From Dirofilaria immitis (Eukaryota > Nematoda > Chromadorea > Rhabditida > Onchocercidae): 64,000 nucleotides of DNA. Positions 13,506-28,321 of the stretch are shown here, in pieces (positions within the stretch are counted from its first letter, which is position 1; each line of letters starts with the position of its first letter). Below the pieces are notes generated by a model. The model saw only the letters and a list, made by a program, of their open reading frames with translations. It searched no databases and was not told the DNA's origin. The position numbers and the translations under genes were made by a program. The DNA lies in NCBI GenBank assembly GCA_024305405.1, contig JAKNDB010000066.1:496001-560000 (forward strand), in the 5' to 3' direction.

Positions 13506-14151
13506 AATTTGCTTAAAATAGAAATGTTTCGCATTAATCACTCCAATGCAATTACTTGTATTTTAATGAACATATCAGTCTGAAATATTTCAAGTTATTA
13601 AGTTATTGCATAATTACTTAGCAAATAAATAATTTATGGATAAATCAATTTAATTTATTTACTATTATTTGTTAAATTTTGTAACAAATAAACATAAAAA
13701 ATGTTTTCGTTCCTTTCTGCCTCTACTCGTAGAGTTAATCATTTTTAATTTTTAATCGTTTAAAATACTTTTCGCTCCATAGTATGTTTGATATATTCGT
13801 GGATATTATCAGTAATATTGCTGTAATAATTAGATTCAAGAGTTTGGAAATGTCTAATATTTTATTCGCTCAGAAATTAGAAATTACTTTTCACTTTATT
13901 CACCTATCAATCATATCATTTACATTTTAATGTTTGATTATCATCTTATTTAAATTAAATGGTATCCATTTTAATGTTATACTTATTGTTTCTTTTTTTG
14001 CTCGTTATTGAAAAAAAATATTAAATGCTTTAATGGCTATAGAAATTCCAGATTTCAAAGTATATTTCATCATTGCTATAGTTAAAAGGCTTACAATTAA
14101 ATCTATTTTTGAACTTTATGAATTCGCGAGTGACAGTTGTACTCTCACTTC
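13506..14151. repeat. Direct duplication, copy B (core)
   Basis: This is the partner of 364-1009, in the same orientation. Diverged sequence continues up to about 15005, where a 62-codon ORF at 14816-15004 aligns with a region of copy A (about 2900-3240) that is interrupted by stops. That ORF is therefore treated as repeat sequence, not as a gene. Confidence 0.85.
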
Positions 14152-15274
14152 CAGCTATTATTGTTGGTAATGTGGAGAAAACTACATTATTTTGATTGAT
14201 ACAAGTATTAAACGATAATTTTATTTCGAGATAAAAATTTTTTTATCTCGAAAATATTAATTTTTAATTACTATGCCAAATCAAACTTACCACATTGATT
14301 GAAGCACTAACTTTTGGAAGTAATCGCTTATTGGAAAAATTTATTAGATCTTGCGTTTGTTTAATTATTTCAAATATTTTTCACTTACTGAGGTCGGATT
14401 AAAGTCACAAAATATGATTTTTAAATTTTGTCATCCAACAAGATTATAATCAAAGATTGCTATTATTTATCAGAAAACAAAACGAATATAATTATATGAA
14501 TGGATTGAAAAAATTGGCCAATATGGACGATTTCAGAAATAAAAAGACTTTAATCTTGTCATTAATGCTCTTTTGCTCTGCAAGAGTTGTCATCATAAAA
14601 ATGAGTTTCTCGTCGAATTTTAGCTAGTTTTGAAAATTTATTGAAATTTTTTTTCATTTTTTGACCAATTTTTGTTACTTTATGAGTTCGGAAAACTTTC
14701 AAAATTCTAGAATCCATGTTCTAATTTTAACTTCCGAATAGTAAGCCAGAAGTTCAAAAATTATGTCAAAATTTCTCAACTGAATAGAAAAAAAAGGAAG
14801 ATATAGGTTGGGAAATTGGAAATTTCATGGAAAAGAAAAAATATTGATGCTGGATTGCTCAATAAAATAGCTTCCTTTCAATGCGAAAAAATTTTATCCG
14901 ATATTAGTTCTTTTCGAAAAAGATTGATTGTCCTTTTAGGAATTCTTAGAAATACTTTAATCACTAAAATGACAGAGAAATGTGTCTTTTGTGAATCATT
15001 TTAGAAATTGTTCTGAAGTGACCTGACCAAGCTTATCTTCAATAATAAAATATCGTAAAATAATTCACATGCAAATATATTTTTGACAATATAGAAAGTC
15101 TATGTACAATGTATAAAATACTTTCCATCAAACAGCCATGTAATATAGCTTTTAAAAATCATTTTCATTATAAAAGCGATCTTTCCTGTTGAAAACCATT
15201 CGCTGCCTTCAGCTATTTCATGAGTAGTTATTCTTAGTACTTTATTTTATATTATATTTCAATTATTATAATAC

Positions 15275-15434
15275 CTTTTATTCTATTGTGCCAAATAAAA
15301 AGTTATCGTGAATCTTTTTCATTGCACTATCAAAATACTCCATTTATAAACTATCTTTTATTGTATTATGCCAAATAAAAAGTTATCGTGAATCTTTTTC
15401 ATTGCACTATCAAAATATTCCATTTATAAACTCA
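15275..15434. repeat. 80-bp tandem duplication
   Basis: Two 80-base copies (15275-15354 and 15355-15434) share GCCAAATAAAAAGTTATCG and the following bases, with a few substitutions. They lie directly next to a second, unrelated duplication. Confidence 0.85.
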
Positions 15435-15619
15435 CTTCCTCACAAAATGATTGTTGATAACAAATAAAATTAGAAATAAGGAATAATATGGAAAATAGAA
15501 GGAATGAGGAATATGCGATATGGAACACTTCCTCACAAAATGATTGTTGATAACAAATAAAATTAGGAATAAGGAATAATATGGAAAAATAGAAGGAATG
15601 AGGAATATGCGATATGGAA
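15433..15619. repeat. 93-bp tandem duplication
   Basis: Two copies begin with CACTTCCTCACAAAATGATT at 15433 and 15526. They differ by one substitution and one added A. The minus-strand 66-codon ORF here simply reads through both copies. Confidence 0.85.
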
Positions 15620-18572
15620 TACATAATATGATAATGTCTAAATGGATTATTTGAACAAGTGGTAATTAGTTAAAGGTATATATTTTATTGAATTAGTTTA
15701 ATCTGAAAATATTACTGTCGGGAAATATTTTTATTCTTCGATCACTTCAACGACTAATTCGAATTTCGATTAAATAATAGCATTCTGAAAAAAATGTGGT
15801 AAGAATAACTTTAATGGATAAGAATTACTGACAGGCAGTGGAAATTAATGATAGTGCATCTAGTTTTTCGTCTGGAACTTCAAGAATTTGTTAATGGTAT
15901 TTTGCTACTTGAATTTACTTCGATGATCATTCATTTATTTCGGTGATCATTTATTTATTTTGATGGATTATTCGGTGATCGACTTTGATGGATTATTCGG
16001 TGATCATATATGATGAGTGATTTTTCGAATTTCGATGAGCGATCGCGTGTTAGATCTGTTTGGCATATTTTGATTTCAGATTTGATTTTTCCTATTTTCA
16101 ATCCAGATTGTTAATTACTGAATTGATTCCCAGCAATATGCTCAGTTATTAACTTTTTATTTAATATATTAATCTTCAACTGTTTTAAAATAAAATTAAA
16201 ATTTTTCCTAAAAAATTCTATATTTTAAAGAAAATGTCAAGATTTTTGGAACTGTTTGATAAAAATGATATTTATGAATATATTATTGTTTGTTCAGTTC
16301 TTTATACACTACTGTATTGAGTTAATCTCAGAAATAACTGTATTTTTGCATTGTGAATTCTGAATTATTACAATTAATCCCAAATTTAATTTATAATAAA
16401 GAATACAACAAAACTTCCGAATAAATAAAACGGAGGCAAACAATTTCTAATGCTGGCTATAAAGCAAATCATAACTTAATAGCATGCAAAAATTTAACAA
16501 ATAAATTCGTTCAACTTCATCCCGATTTTTAAGATATTAGTATGGTACCAACATGCTGCAACTGTCAATTATTTATTCAGTAATTTCAAACCACCCTGGA
16601 AGTCTAGAACAACGAAATAAAAATTAAAAAAATTTCTATTGCTCTGTGTAGAAAAATTATTTTTTTCATTGTGCCGCGAGATAAGCTAAGGAAATAATTT
16701 TTATTATTTCGTCGTCTCCAATTGGATCCCGGATGTAATTAATTGATGGTTATAATTTTTATTCGATAATAAATTCGTCAAAAAATGTAAGCAATAAAAG
16801 CTTATGAAATTATTTCATATCGGACACAAAAAATTCGTAGTGAAAAGGAATAGAGCAGGAATGGGCAGGCATGTAAATGAAAATAATTGTTACGGTGAAT
16901 TTTGTACCTGACAACTACGCCGTACAAAATAATAACGAAATATCAATAGTATAGTCATAATATAATGAATATTTTTTATTGTTGGTATTGGAATTGGTAA
17001 TTGATGTAGAAATCATTTTTCCTGTACGGGAGATAATATGTCAGGAAAACTATAAATTGGCAGCATATGACATTAGCGAGCAAAAATTTTTCATACAGTT
17101 TCTCTAAATCAAACAGATCGAAATACATACCTATCGACGTGAATATTTCATTTGTTCAAACATCCATCTCCAATTTTAATTTAATTCATTTCCGATTTTT
17201 GGCAATATCAATTAGAAATTTCAAAATTAACCAGATCATCTCAATACTATAAGCACCTTCCTAGCTTACTTCGATGTTTCTTTCAGTAATGGATGATATT
17301 AAAAAAAAAAGTTATGGAAATTGCGAGAGTGAAAATGTTAATTTTTAAAATTAAGAAATTTTTAGTATTTCATTTTTGCATTTTAATAATAAACATTTTC
17401 TTAGAAATTTCTTATTGAGTCTATTCGTTTTTTTTTTTTGCCACAAAACTGATATCTTGAGTTCTTCATTTTTATTCTACATTAATGATGTTTAATTCGG
17501 TATGCAAATTTGTTTTTTTTTATCAATAATGTATAAATATGCAATTAATGAACCAAATCTTGTGGTACTTCATATCATCTTTACATTTCCTACCTTTATC
17601 ACTATTCAAAATAAAAATCATGATTTTTGCAATTTTATATTCAATATCACTTATTTGCAGCAAATGTTACGATGAAATTAGCAAAAAGTATGTAATGAAG
17701 AAAGCCATATAGATTCAGTAATTTTGATGAAACAAAAGAAAAGGGAAAATAGGCAAAAATATATTTATTTCCCAAATATATTTATTTCCTACTGCATTTA
17801 TTTTATCAATGAAAGCATGTTGAATCTGATGAAAATTTTTCTAAAATTCTGATGATAGTTATAGATGGCACGGATTGATAAAATAAATAATGAAAAATTT
17901 TAATTTAAAAAATTTCCAAATATTAATTTTACTATTATACTATCCAACGAAAAAAATTATTATATTATACAGCATAATTATTATATTGTTAGTTTTCCCG
18001 CAACTGAATATTCATTGCATAACTTTGAAGTGATAAATTTCTTTTGAGGTACACAATTATCATTCACTGATAATTAGCGTATCGATGAATACTCTGAAAT
18101 TAATTTGTTGCTTATATTTGAAAAATCTAATCCATTTTAAATTGCAGAATCAATTAGCCATTGTAGCATTTATAGATTTATTATAACTTAGTGAACAAGC
18201 ATGTGCGTAAAGGCTTGTTCGTCTTTAAAAGTTAAGACTTGATCTGTTCAATTAATTTTTTTCTTGTTAATCAAAAATTAAAAGTAGAAGTTCATGCAAG
18301 GTTGCAAAAATTACAGATCAAAATTTAATCAATTTTGTTTTAACAATATTAAACTATCAATAGTTCAATTTGTTCTATTTGCAAATAGTTCAAATTTTTC
18401 ATTTAGTTCAAATCTTTTATGAAACATATGAAACTGTAATTTCCTAAAATTTTATTTTAAAAATACTTTTTTTAAAAGATTAATTTTAAGAAAAAGTGAA
18501 ATAAAAATAATATTTGAAAAATAATTAACCATTCATTTGAATAATTCCATTTATGCTTATCATTTTATATTG

Positions 18573-21500
18573 TTACAATAATTTTATGTGCTGATTGCCG
18601 ATAAAAATTATTGCAATGTATTCTTTGAAAATTTTCCGAAATCGACTTCCAAATGCGAAATAAATGAGAAAGTTGCAAGAGGAATTAAGGACAACCATGA
18701 AATTTGATAAATCGATTAAGTATGAATTTACATAACCAGATATCAATTCCAATAAATTAACTGTTAATGGCTGGAAAAAAATAAAGATTAAATAAAAAAA
18801 TTTTTCCTATCTAATTTTGTTTTCTTTGATTGCTGAATTTTCCCACAAATTAGATGAATTATAATAACTAAAAAAAAATATTATTTATTAGTTGTTATTA
18901 TCTTATTTTGATTTGGCATTTCAAATATTTTATTTTATTGAATACACCGATAAGTTCTTACTTAAAAACGATTATTAATTTTTTTTTTTAATTTTATTAG
19001 TTTTAGTAATGCAATTCTTTAAATAATTAATTACCAGCTTAGCATTTTTAGAAACTAGAAACTGTCTATGTTAAATTAATAATTTATTCATAGCTTGCAG
19101 TAATCTAATTAATATATTTACTGTTAGATATGATACTAAGTTTAATAGATGATGAAGTTATTTTCAGTTATCAAAAATAAAATTTACCAAAATATTGCAT
19201 GTGATAAAAAGGCAAACAACAACAACAAGTGTGATAATATCGGAATCACCAGAAACAGATAATGTATTCCGTAATGCAATAATTATTGCTGAATTAAGTA
19301 TAATAAGTATTAAGACCGGACCAATAGCCATTATCACCGTATACATCCATGCATAATATACCGTTAAATATAACTGCAATTTTTTTTTTTTTTTCTCTCA
19401 GAATCTTTTATTATCCGAAATATTCTGTGGTGGCAAAAAATCGAATTCTTCTATCATTTAAATAGCAATCATTGGAAATGATTATTTTTCATTTTCAGTT
19501 TTACATAGAATTATTAATTAATTAATTTCCAAATTTATTAATAACAAATTAATTGTAATTATTAAAAATCGCATAATATTTTTGTCAATCGTATAACTTA
19601 TAAAAAGTATTAACAAAAGATATTAAATTATTATTTGTTTAATAATAGAATATTTTGATTGGAAAATACCAAAGAGAAATTTTAATAAATTTAATTACAA
19701 AAAAATGAAATCGAAAATAAAAATATAAGTGGATGAAAATATTAGAAAAAATGAATTAAATAGCCATCATCATATAGGCTAATTCAAATATAATAAATTC
19801 AACATATTAAATTAGAATCATCATAAAGATGGAAATTGAATGAGATAAAAATAGCAAGACTTATTTAATTTAAGCTAATTAAATTAAAACTATTAATTTG
19901 ATTCTTTCATATGCAACGAATGTTTCGTTTTGTATTAAAATTATTTGCATACTTCATTTTGTCGTAGATCTGTTGGACATACATCAATACTTTCTTCGGC
20001 ATATCCAATATTCCAGCAATTTACAATATTAATTTCAAATATATGCGGACTATTGTAAAATATTGCTAAGATGGAACTCATTCCAACAACCTGAAATCTT
20101 TAATTTTTGTTGTAATTTATTTTTTTTTTTAATTTTGGTAATGCTTTTTAAAATAATTGGTTACATAGAAATATCAAAATTTTTTTGTAGCTTTTGGTTT
20201 AATTTTTTTATTTCCATTTTTTAATTTCAATATCATCTCTTTCTCTTTTACCGATTATTAATTAAATTTAGATTAAAAATAAATTATTTTACGAAAAAAG
20301 CGAAGATGAATATCTATTTAGCTATTTTACTTTATTGCAAATATTTCTTGTTTTATTAATAATTAATTAATTGGAAATAGATCTATTATTATCATTTATA
20401 CTTAGGAAGCAAGTATAATCAGATAATTATATTACTTTAAAATAATTAACAATCAATATTAACCTTAATAGCAGTTGATGTATTACAGAATCGTCGCTTG
20501 CAATTACGATTCGAATAAATCCTTATAAAACAATCAATAGCTGATAATACGGTCAAAAATACCGATGAAGATTGAGCAGTAAGACCAAGCGGGAATGTTA
20601 ATGGTGTAAGTATTGCGAAAATATTTGATATTAGCAGCGATTTGTATCGTAAATTTTCAATTAAAAATAGCAAAAATGCGGCAAGTATGATAATTATATC
20701 AGATATTGCTAATGCGCATAAGTAAATATTCATCGAACTGTTAAATTAATCATATTGTATTCGAAATAAAAATAAACTTATAGAAATTATTGATATAAAA
20801 TTTCCATCATTAGAAATATAAATAAGAACAAGAAATGATGAAATTTAAATTCAAAAAATTATTTGGTATTTGATTTATTTGAACAAATAAGAATTATTGA
20901 TTGAATAAGTTAAATTAGATAGCAATACTTTGACTGATATAGTTTATAATAATTATTATTTAATGATCATAATGAAAAATACGATATTATGATTATTATT
21001 TAATGATCATAATGAAAAACACGATATTATTTCGTCTTTAGTTTGTACTGATTATTTTTTCTATTTTTCATTATTTTATTAATTGTATTTGTCGAAATTT
21101 CAATTTTCATTTTAAAACTTCTAAATTCAATCTGTCAAATTTCATCATTTCTTACAATTCGAATAAGTTTTAAATTAATTTTATAAATAAAATTAAAAAA
21201 GAATTATATGTCTCTTTTTCTTAAAAAAAAAAAAAAAAACATAAAATAAACCTTCGCATAGATTTTCGACTATAAATAAAAGCTGAAATACCATTACCAC
21301 ATAAACCAAATAATCCAATTATTGGTAACAATATTCTAATAATCATCTATAAAATATGTAAAAAAAAGAAATAAAAATAATCTTTAAAGAATGAAATGAA
21401 AGTTTGCATTATGTCGTCGAATTTTTAAGTTATTTTTTACGCGTAAGTTTAAACATACATTTATGTTTTATCATATTATAAATTTCTTTTTTCATAGCTA

Positions 21501-22048
21501 TAAAGAACGTAGTATATAGTAATGAAGTGAATTAGTTATGATTATTAATCAATTCTTTTTATCTTTTAATTATGATTAAATCATTATTCATTATTATGAT
21601 AACTACAGATATCGGAAGAATAATTTATTTAAGAAAATTTTTCCCAAATAATAGTTTTAATAGTTGCTTTATTTTGATTTAAATATAATCGACTATTTAA
21701 ATATCGTAATTAATTATAATTACGCTATCAGGATTTGTTAATTTCTCTTTTAGCACTATGATTATGCAATTAATCTGATATAATTTATTATACTAATTCA
21801 ATCAATTTATCAAAACCACATTTTATGATCATTTAAATATAAAAATTTCTATCAGTTATTACAATTAATTCTTATCAAATATCAGTAATAAATTTGTAAT
21901 TGAATCATACCATATTATACAATTCGTAATTTTTGGTAAATTCAAATGTTGCATTAAAATTATAACAGTATCCACATACAGGTAAACCATTACAGTAACC
22001 ATCATTTATAGTTAAAATACTACAAACTGAATTATTAACTGAATCCAT
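18573..22048 (-). CDS. FMRFamide-receptor-like GPCR, six exons
   Basis: Exons (minus, 5' to 3') are 22048-21911, 21346-21252, 20737-20464, 20090-19953, 19373-19188 and 18770-18573. All junctions are GT-AG and phases close, giving about 342 residues. The extracellular N-terminus has several Cys and potential N-glycosylation sites (NNS, NAT). TM1 carries GLCGNG and TM2 the word LCALAISD. TM7 reads VVLNSSCNFLIYF followed by FGSRFRKIF, the NSxxNFxIY form used by nematode FMRFamide/myosuppressin-type receptors in place of NPxxY. The usual DRY at the end of TM3 is replaced by DCF (LSAIDCFIRI), and the third intracellular loop is very short. A neuropeptide ligand and a location in the plasma membrane of neurons or muscle are inferred from the family. 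It could also be a chemoreceptor of nematode type, but the TM7 motif argues against that. Confidence 0.85.
20952..21030. repeat. 40-bp tandem duplication in a GPCR intron
   Basis: The word ATTATTATTTAATGATCATA occurs at 20952 and again at 20992, and the copies continue for 40 bases with one or two changes. It lies in the intron between the second and third exons of the GPCR. Confidence 0.8.
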
Positions 22049-24323
22049 TTATTAACGTATCATTCACGCTTGTATGATGATTTCCTATCAGATTATTCTG
22101 AAATAAAATTAATTAAAATAAAATTTCAAATTTTGTAATTAAATCGATAAGTCTGAAATTTTATATTTATTCTTATTTCATAATTATACCATTTATATAC
22201 TCGTTTTTCAAACTATTCATTTACTTTTTTTTTTTTAGTTATAATTTATCAAATAATAATCTAAGTGAAATTTTCATATTAATCATAAATTTTAAGTCAT
22301 TTTTAGGTCATTTTTTTAAGACCAGAATATAGCGTTAATCACAAAATGATCAATAATCTAAGCTAAATTACAGCATTTAATCATAAATTTTAAATTTCTT
22401 TTAAAGCACTAATTATCAAAAAAACGAACAATTAGTTATCTAAATCATATTGTAGCATTAACGATAAATTTTTTTTTCTTATCATAAAATTATATCATAG
22501 ACGGATGAATTATAGCAAAATAATTTGAAAAAAAAAATAATGCTGTACATGATAAATAATTAGCTAATTAAAAATTAAATTCCTCAGTAAGAAATTAATT
22601 AAATGAGCTATCAAATTCTAATTTATTTTATAACAATACCATCCATAAGGTTTCAAGTTCGATAAAAATAAATAGAAATGACGAATATATCAATTTAGTC
22701 AAACATGAAATGGTATTCTGATATCACTTTTATTGATAATTATTTATTATATCCTCTAGTTTTTATTAGTTTTAAGTATTCCTATAATTTTATTTTTAAT
22801 GTTATCATATATATGATGATTAGTTTTCGATAATTATCCGAATAGAAATGTTTTTGCATAAATCATTTCAAGCAATTTACTTATTTTTTCAAATAAATAC
22901 GTCATCATACGATATTTAAATTATGGTATCATTCTACAGTACGACGCAATACAATTTATAATATATTCATACCAAAAAAGATAGATTTCAGATTATAGAT
23001 TTTCTCTCTATTATATATATTGGTAGATTAATAATTAAAAATTGAAAAATTAATTGAAAAAATAATTTAAAAAAAAGTTTACAATATTAAAACGTATAAA
23101 TATATTATCATTTTTTCGCTATAATTTTAGTGAGAGAAAAGAAAAGATAAATTAAGATATTTTTATTAGTTATTAACTATATTTAAATATTGCATCATAT
23201 TTTTAAGATTTTCAGCAATTTCCGTTTTTCGTATTTTTTTCCCGTTATCAAATCAATCCATTGATTATATGATATTACGGTACAATTAAGTCGATATTTT
23301 TTTACATACACTAATATAAATTATTAATTCCACTTAAATAATTCTTTAAACATGAATCATAAAATAAAAAATGTGGAAAAATATTATGGTACCATGTTAT
23401 TAAAGGAAATGAAAATACTATTTCTCATTTTATGCTACTTCAACAAATTCCTATTTTCCTCAAGTTTTTTTTTTTTTTCATTATTTTCAATAACAAAGAG
23501 AGAGAGAGAAAGCGAAGAAGACAAAGAATGCAAAATAAATAAAAGAGATTATAATATTTCAATATAATTGTTAAATTTTATTTTTAGATTTAAAGAATAA
23601 TTCAAATATTTCATATTTGTAATAAATGTATAATTTGTAAGTAATTAATTATTTTGAATAAAAATTATTTTTATTCAAAATAGCTTTTGAATAAAATATC
23701 AATGAAATAATTTAAATTTAATTTAATTTTTAATATAATTTATATCAAAAAAAAAAAAGAAAAACACAAATAAAAATAATATAAAATGAATTAAAATGTT
23801 TGAAACTAATTTCATATTAATAATTCGATAATAATTAATATAAAATATATACATTCAAAAATTTAATATCATAAAATATTTATGTAAAATTGTTTATTTC
23901 TTATTATTTACTAAAATTAATGTTACATATTGGACAATTAAATTATAAAATAAAATTTTTTTTTTTGAAATAACTATTGCTGATATTTTATTTTAAAACA
24001 AAAAAAAAATTTGTTAAATGATTGATTATTTAAAATTAAGCAAATTGACTAAATTGTTTTATCAACAAAAATAATTTATGCCATTAAATGTAATATGTTT
24101 TTTTTTTTTTTTACCCACAAATGTTATTTGATCGATTCTATGCTTTCATTTTCAATATTTTAATTTCGAGAATGAGAATGAAACATGTGGTTGTAAAAAT
24201 CCTGTAGGATTTGTTAAGTATTAAATTAATCCAAAGGAAAGAAATCTTAAGAAATGTGCAAAAGAAAAGGGAAAATTAAAAAAATTTGGAAATATAGGAA
24301 AACTTGAAAACCGATCAATATAC

Positions 24324-24354
<31 letters not shown>

Positions 24355-27300
24355 CAGCTATTTTGGTGACTAAAATATCAGCCTAAAAAAAATAAGCCTA
24401 GAAGAATATATTTGTCCAAGATATGCCATATTGAAATACGATTATAACCATCGAAGTATCACTGAAGCGTATTTTTTGGAGTTTCATGAATAACAAACAA
24501 AATAAATAAGTTAAATCAATGGAATTACTAATGAATATTTTAGAATTAAATATTCATTCAATAATATAAATAGATAAATAAATGATAAGCTTTGATAAGA
24601 AATCAATTATTCGATTCATTTGATACCAACTCTTGATAGATGTTCAAACTTTATTTTCAATTATTGATCAATTATTTAAAATATTTATAAATCATTAATT
24701 TTTTCCTCGTTAAACAAAAAATATGCTGGTAAATGATGATTATAATAATGATGATTGTAGTGATAATGGCGACATTAGATAATTTTTTTTTTATTGATAG
24801 TGATAGCATTAGTGATAATGGCAAGAAAAAAATTTGGTCGTAATAGCAAAAAAAAGATAAATAAATTAATAAAAAAATTTTGAATATTTTATAATTTTCT
24901 AAATGTTATGCATATTTGTTACTTTCATTTCTTATCATTTCATATTAAATTCAAAGTTCTTTTGTCTTCTAAAGTTTTAATCTTATCATATCAACTGCAT
25001 TCTATTATAAATATGTAATTTTATTTATAATTATTGATTAAATTAACATTTTGCTACAATAATTTTATAATTTATTTCATTTAAAGTTTAAAATATAAAA
25101 TAAAAATATTTGAAACAATTCATATTTGAATTAATTGGAAATGAATGGAATTGAATTTATTCATTAATTATTACGTATATAAAAGAAAAAATTTAGAAAA
25201 ATATTAAAAATAATTAGCTTCATTTTATAGCAAAAAAAAAGTGGCAAAAATAATAATTTTTTTTTAATAATAAAATAAAAAAATTTCTCAATAATCATTA
25301 TTGAAAATATAAGCAATAATTCTTGAGAAATAATACAAAAATATAAAAATTGTTAAGTACTTAAACACTTAAAGACTAAAATTAAAACCAATTCATCTTA
25401 TGCTATCATTTAAGCAAAAATAAATTCTCGATATTTTTCATCCAAAAAAATATATATATATAAATATATATGTATATATTGTACATCAATACTTTTCAAT
25501 ATTTCTTATTTATCAAAAAAAAAAAAAATGAAATTTTTATTTAATAAAGAAATATGCACTCTTATGCATGTTTTCCAACTTTCTTACCTATTTTCTTACC
25601 TGTTCAATATCTTATATATAACATTTTATGCTCATTTTATCGATTCCATAAAATTCAAATTATTTATTTTTTTTTGCTTTCAATAAAAATAGTAGTCAAG
25701 TTGTTTTGCTAATATTTTTTTGGCCAAGTATTATAGAAATTTTAATAAGAATTTTAATAGCCAATAATTAATTATTGATTATTTCAACAAAAACTACTAT
25801 ATTATAATTCTAATTTTAAATTTCACCATCGAAACTATTTTAAAACATTCATTTACTAAAGAAGGAATTAAACGAAAAAAAAAAAGAATTTTATTTCAAA
25901 TAATTAGGAAAAAAAATTGATATTTGAAAAATTTTTTTGAAAGATTTTTCTTTTTATTTTTAGTTTTGAAATTTTATTTTAATCAAATTTTCACAATTCT
26001 TTTGCCATTTGTATAACAAAATTTATATTTATTTCATGGATGAATAAATTGTAATTTTTATTTTATACATCAATATATTTTAAAGAATTTAAAATTCTAT
26101 GTAAAATTTATAGTATTAAATATAAATGAAAAAAATAAATGATAATTCTTATCATAAAATAATGATATATATATATATATATTTGATATTATCATATTTC
26201 TAAAAACAATAATAATCATAATAATAATAATTAATAAATAAAAATTTTATTCAATAAACGAACGAATAATTATTACTTTTAATTAATGATATTGATAATT
26301 TTTATCTTTTATAAAATATTTTGTTAAAATTGTTTTTAACTTTTTTCTAATAAAAATTTTAATTCATAAATAATAATAATAATAATTTTCTTTATTTGCT
26401 CAATTTTAAATTATTCCTTTCCTTTTTCTATTTTTTACAATTATAAATAATTAATAATAATTTATGATAGGAAATATTATTGCAATAGAAATTGCTTATT
26501 TTGATCGAACTAAGTTTGTATTATGAAATTGGAAATGCCCGTATTTAAATGATTCTCGAGAGATATTTTTGATAAAACGAGCAAAGCTATCTTTGTTTAT
26601 TTTTAGAAGAGAAAAGAAAAAAAAAGTTAAAATACGAAATTATACTAAATAACTTTTTATTGCAAAAGGATTAAAAGAAATAAAGAAAATGACAGTTTGT
26701 TTTTTTTTCGCAATTTTAGCCCCTTCAATTGAAGAAATGATTATTTATCTTCAAAAAAAAAAAAAAAAATTTATCTGATAGAATTGATATTTTATATAAG
26801 TCGTATCAATAGAAGAAATAAAAAATCAATAAATATTATTGGAATATTTTAAACATTTTATTGATCCAGATGATATGTAACGAATAAAGTTCAAAGGTTA
26901 CTAACAATCATAAGAAATACTGTCACATCCTAGAAATTTGGAATGTTTCTTTTAAATTTATTAAACTTATTCAATTATTTATTTCATCCGATACGTTTTT
27001 CGATTTTCATCCATAGATTGGATCCCAATCATATATGACTTCATGGTGGATATTTTCTGATATGCAAATCATACTATGTGATATATCCAATCAATATTGA
27101 TCAAATAAGTGATGAATAATTGAATGTCAAAAATTTTAGAAATTGAAACTTAAAATTTAAGTTTAAAAGATGATTGAATGTTAGCGTATCAAAAATTGAA
27201 AAGGAAAATATTTGTACGACAAGAAATTCAAAGGATAACATGAAATAGCAAAAATAGGAGAGGACGAATTAATTAATTATGAATGAATTAATTAATTAGT

Positions 27301-27785
27301 TATGAATTAATTAACTGATTAATTATGGATTAAAATAATTATGAACTAATTAATTAATTATGAATGAATGAATTAATGAGTGAATTAATTAATGGATAAA
27401 ATGATATTGATATTAGAAGTTGATATTTTAATTTATAACTTTAAGTATATTCGAAAATAAGCTTTTTAATTATATATTTCAAATATAATCCAATCAATGT
27501 AAAATAGCAATTCATAGATATAAACAAAAATTAAATTTATACATAATATCTTAACATTTATTTTTGAATTTATTCTTTCATAAATTTGTAATTAAAATTG
27601 TCGTAGAAAAAAAAGTGTAAATAAAATTGATTATATTATAAATAAATAAAAATATAATATCATATTTCATTGAAAATTTATGATTAAATTAAAATGACAA
27701 TCTTTGAATTGTTCTTGAAAATGCTCGAAATAAAAGTTTTACATCAAAAATAAACTTTATTGATATCATCAATCAATAAAAAAAG

Positions 27786-27826
<41 letters not shown>
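27786..27826. repeat. (GA)n microsatellite
   Basis: About 20 uninterrupted GA units follow AAAAAAAGAGAGGA. It is simple sequence with no coding role. Confidence 0.9.
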
Positions 27827-27829
<3 letters not shown>

Positions 27830-28321
27830 AAATAACGTATATTCGTTAAACAATAAATAAATAAACTAATATTGGTAATATATAATGAAATATAATTAAT
27901 TGATTACGATATATTAATAACAATATTTCAGTCTTTCTTAAATATAAACAATTGTATCATTTCATAAGAATAATATAAATTGTTTTTTCATTTTTTTCTT
28001 GATATTAAAAATAAACAATAATTCTCGAAAAAAAAAAAACATATTTCATTCCATTTTTTTAAAACTATTCCCTAATGAATTTTTCGAAATTTTTAATTTA
28101 GTACAATGCTGAAAATTGCATTTTACTTTTTTTTTTCAACTTTTTTCGTTTAAATCATCGCCACTATGTACGGTAACAAATTTTTGAAAGTTTAATTTAA
28201 AAAAAAGAAAATTAAAAAAATAAAATAAATTACAACTGTAAAATTAAAACACTAAAAGCTTATACGATGAAAAAGTAATACGTTGAAGAAAATATTGCAT
28301 AATTTATTAGAAAATATCAAA

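Larger units (their letters stand above)
10612..18570. other. Spacer with tandem and inverted repeats
   Basis: No gene was found. The stretch contains an inverted repeat at 11191-11372, a tRNA-like segment near 11731, tandem duplications at 11966-12137 and 15275-15619, copy B of the large duplication (about 13130-15005) and a degenerate GGTGATCAT-type repeat at 15910-16010. The ORFs at 11379, 13340, 15424 and 17067 have no supporting features. Confidence 0.55.

Noticed and set aside
14816..15004. 62-codon ORF in copy B of the duplication
   Set aside because: The matching part of copy A has stops and indels, and no splice or family evidence was found.
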